Source: JACNFS01 sp964582065 (GTDB lineage Bacteria; Chloroflexota; Dehalococcoidia; GIF9; UBA5629). Taken from it: a stretch of 16,286 bases of DNA. The stretch covers positions 1 to 16,286 of the forward strand of contig CAZOQG010000037.1 in assembly GCA_964582065.1 (NCBI GenBank), in the 5' to 3' direction. The notes beneath the pieces were generated by a model. The model was not told where the DNA came from. It saw nothing but the letters and a program-made list of their open reading frames with translations, and made no database searches. Below, piece by piece: positions 14,448 to 16,286 of the stretch; the first letter of the stretch is position 1; the number at the start of each line of letters is the position of its first letter. A program made the position numbers and the translations under genes.

Positions 14448-15881
14448 TTACGTTGCTATGCCAGCTGCTCTCTCGACTGCCTTCTTATACTTCTCAATTT
14501 CAGGCAGTGACTCAAAATAGATTGTCATCCTTTGCGCTTGAAGAGACCCCTCCGCGTGAACTGCCAAAACCTCCGTCTCCAGAGATAGCAACCTCCGAAT
14601 TAGCTGGAGCATCCTTAGTCTATGCTCCGTGGGTATCCCTGCTTTGCCACCCAGATACTTTTCGATGTCCTTCTGTATGTCAGGATTTTGATAATCCTTG
14701 TATGTAGGTGCGGTTATCAGCAGGCCTCCGGCAATGTCCTGTAACGCTTTCACACACTGGTGAAAGTTCTCGGCGAAGTGGTACTTTGCCATGTTTGAAA
14801 TTACCGGGTTTGGTATTGGTATTCCACTATGGGTAACATAATCCATGCACGAAGCCCGAGCCATGGATTTCAGGGTATCTAGATAGATAACTAGATCGGT
14901 TATCTTTTCTCTAACATGAGGTACTTTATCTATCCCATTGTACTCAGCTATGGCTTGAGCTGCCCCTACCAGAGCCTCGGACATAGGGATTCTGTAACTG
15001 GCTGCCGTGTGCCGGTGCAAGTAGGCAAAGTTATATACCAGAGGCATGGCAAACTGCCACTCCCCGCAAAGGAAAACCCTCTCCCATGGGACAAATACGT
15101 CGTCGAAGATAATAAGCGAGTCAGTGTGCAGTCTCACTGGAAGGTCAATGGGGAACTCGAGGGGGCTTAGTCTCGTCGTGACGGGGTGGCATATCTGCGT
15201 CATTCCCTTCGTATCGGCCGGAATAGCAAAGGCAACGGCATAATCTTTGTCCTCTTCAGTCATATTCCGGCATGGAATCACAAAGATCTCATTGGAATAT
15301 GCAGCAGCGGTGATATGTGCTTTGGCTCCCCTGACTATTATCCCCTTGTCATCCTTATTCACGACTCTCACATAATAGTCGGGGTGAGCTTGCTTGGGAG
15401 AAGACGGCCGGAGAATTCTGTCTCCCTTTACGTCGGTCATGGCACAAGCTACGCTCAGGTCATTCTTTTGCAGGTGATAGCGGTAGTTCTCCGCCCTCTG
15501 CACATATTCTTCCTTTCCCATCATGTTGGCGGTGATATTTACCGCGTTCAAGGCATCGGCGCAGACATCATGGGAGAAAGGGATCACCCCTCCGCCTAGT
15601 GTTGTTGCCGCCACCATCAACTCGTGTCTCTTCAACAGGTCTTCGGAGTTCGTAGGGCTATAGTAGTATCTGCTTATCGGCTCGCCTGTTTTTGGATGAG
15701 CCACTACGGCCAACTCTCTATACTCGGGCATTTCCGCCATCTCATAGTCTATAGCTGCTGTTTCCATGCATACTCTTAACGTTGGATGGGCAGTAACATC
15801 CTCGATTTTCTGGCCCTCCAAGTAAACTATCCTACCATCCCTCAGGCTTTCCTTATATTCCTTTGCCGACATTAGTCCCAT
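14448..15881 (-). CDS. HpaB/4-hydroxybutyryl-CoA-dehydratase superfamily protein, atypical active site
   Basis: A 477-aa member of the acyl-CoA-dehydrogenase-like flavin superfamily that includes HpaB 4-hydroxyphenylacetate hydroxylase and 4-hydroxybutyryl-CoA dehydratase. The motifs AMTDVKGDR, VRGAKAHIT, VPWERVF and EGSLQAQR look closer to the dehydratase branch. Judged by motif alignment, the dehydratase [4Fe-4S] ligands (Cys99, Cys103, His292, Cys299 in Clostridium aminobutyricum) read Pro101, Asp105, His289 and Tyr296, so no cluster is expected. The HpaB catalytic Arg, Tyr and His also appear to be absent. An FAD-using enzyme on an aromatic or CoA substrate is plausible, but the reaction is unknown. 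AAGGAGGG sits 6 bases before the ATG. Confidence 0.88.
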   Translation of the reverse strand: MGLMSAKEYKESLRDGRIVYLEGQKIEDVTAHPTLRVCMETAAIDYEMAEMPEYRELAVVAHPKTGEPISRYYYSPTNSEDLLKRHELMVAATTLGGGVIPFSHDVCADALNAVNITANMMGKEEYVQRAENYRYHLQKNDLSVACAMTDVKGDRILRPSSPKQAHPDYYVRVVNKDDKGIIVRGAKAHITAAAYSNEIFVIPCRNMTEEDKDYAVAFAIPADTKGMTQICHPVTTRLSPLEFPIDLPVRLHTDSLIIFDDVFVPWERVFLCGEWQFAMPLVYNFAYLHRHTAASYRIPMSEALVGAAQAIAEYNGIDKVPHVREKITDLVIYLDTLKSMARASCMDYVTHSGIPIPNPVISNMAKYHFAENFHQCVKALQDIAGGLLITAPTYKDYQNPDIQKDIEKYLGGKAGIPTEHRLRMLQLIRRLLSLETEVLAVHAEGSLQAQRMTIYFESLPEIEKYKKAVERAAGIAT

Positions 15882-16286
15882 TTTTTACCCTCCTTAATCT
15901 TGATAGTATATCAAAGAGGCAACTCTTCTCATGTTGCCGCAGACTTCTCCACGGGATCAGCGTTAGTCAAGTGTATATTAACTCCTCTGAAGCTGTCAAG
16001 GTGGTTGCGCTTGCCTCACCGTTGGTGTGCTGTGGTTTTGTCACTCACTAACTACCCTGTGAAAATGTCAGCCTGCGAAGGAGATGGTTGGATTGAGCAA
16101 GAAAGAGCGGAGGAGGCCGGTGGTGCTAAGTGGAGCGGGGACAGCAATACGACTGGCAAGGAAGCAGCTGAAGTACCAGATATCTTTCCGTCCATGCAAG
16201 ACGACTTTTGGCAGCCTACGGAGTAGAGGAGCCTTAATCCGTGAGTGCAGATTCAAAAGACTCACCTGTTGGGTGACTCCATGGTG
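15882..16286. other. Terminal 405 bases without a convincing gene
   Basis: Several reading frames of 60-110 codons cross here on both strands, with biased and unrecognised sequences. One plus frame from ATG 16084 stays open to the window end. It is Arg/Lys-rich, begins MVGLSKKERRRPVV, and has AGGAG directly abutting the ATG, a poor spacing. It could be the start of a gene that continues outside, but I cannot support it. A small dyad TCACC/GGTGA lies at 16262-16276. Confidence 0.35.
15905..15913 (-). promoter_or_regulatory. Extended -10 promoter for the HpaB-like gene
   Basis: On the minus strand TGA is followed directly by TATACT (15910-15905), fitting TGn plus a five-of-six -10. The gene's ATG is about 24 bases downstream, leaving room for the AAGGAGGG ribosome site. 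No clear -35 is seen. Confidence 0.4.

Noticed and set aside
15186..15599. 137-codon plus-strand frame inside the HpaB-like gene
   Set aside because: Antisense to a well-supported gene, with no domain or ribosome site; a shadow frame.
14448..15881. Firm naming as 4-hydroxybutyryl-CoA dehydratase or 4-hydroxyphenylacetate 3-monooxygenase
   Set aside because: Three of four cluster ligands and the HpaB catalytic residues do not appear to be conserved. Only the superfamily is supported.
15900..16226. 108-codon plus-strand frame near the window end
   Set aside because: No family resemblance, no good ribosome site, and it starts within the promoter region of the HpaB-like gene.
1..16286. tRNA, rRNA, CRISPR arrays, transposases, prophage or defence genes
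   Set aside because: I looked for cloverleaf-like sequences, regularly spaced repeats and mobile-element proteins on both strands and saw none.

Overview
The window is about 16.3 kb of bacterial DNA with moderate GC. It reads as an anaerobe that carries the methyl branch of the Wood-Ljungdahl pathway. MetV and MetF are adjacent, a soluble flavin/iron-sulfur/molybdopterin-type oxidoreductase is present, and there are scattered catabolic enzymes (amidohydrolase, HpaB/4-hydroxybutyryl-CoA-dehydratase superfamily, MBL hydrolase, ABM monooxygenase). This mix suggests a subsurface or sediment Chloroflexota (Dehalococcoidia-like) or a syntrophic/acetogenic lineage. That taxonomic guess is inference; there is no rRNA or other marker here.

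Layout. (1) 342-3028 is a signalling island: a soluble GAF-sensor histidine kinase, two stand-alone receiver-domain proteins, and a convergent cyclic-nucleotide-binding-domain protein. None of the four has a recognisable DNA-binding output domain. (2) 3029-3475 is a 447-base control region. A long inverted repeat encloses two overlapping, oppositely directed promoter candidates; a second candidate sits just before the next operon. (3) 3476-11229 is a five-gene operon on the + strand: NuoG/formate-dehydrogenase-like subunit, NuoE-like subunit, NuoF-GltD fusion, MetV, MetF. (4) 11370-12837, minus strand: an amidohydrolase and a small ABM-family monooxygenase, separated by an AT-rich repeat-like patch. 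(5) 13225-14358, plus strand: an MBL-fold hydrolase behind an extended -10 promoter. (6) 14448-15881, minus strand: an HpaB/4-hydroxybutyryl-CoA-dehydratase-superfamily protein lacking the known cofactor ligands. (7) 15882-16286 has no convincing gene; one reading frame runs off the end.

The most interesting part is the operon. The large subunit looks like formate dehydrogenase but has Leu-Tyr-Gly where the catalytic Cys/Sec-His should be, so it is probably an electron-transfer (SfrA-like) subunit. The fusion protein has both a NuoF-type FMN/NADH module and a GltD/NfnB-type FAD/NADPH module. Together with MetV-MetF, these genes could form a soluble complex linking NADH, NADPH (and perhaps ferredoxin) to methylene-tetrahydrofolate reduction. 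That would differ in composition from the two MetVF partner sets I know, HdrABC-MvhD (Moorella) and RnfC2 (Acetobacterium). The complex itself is inferred from gene order.
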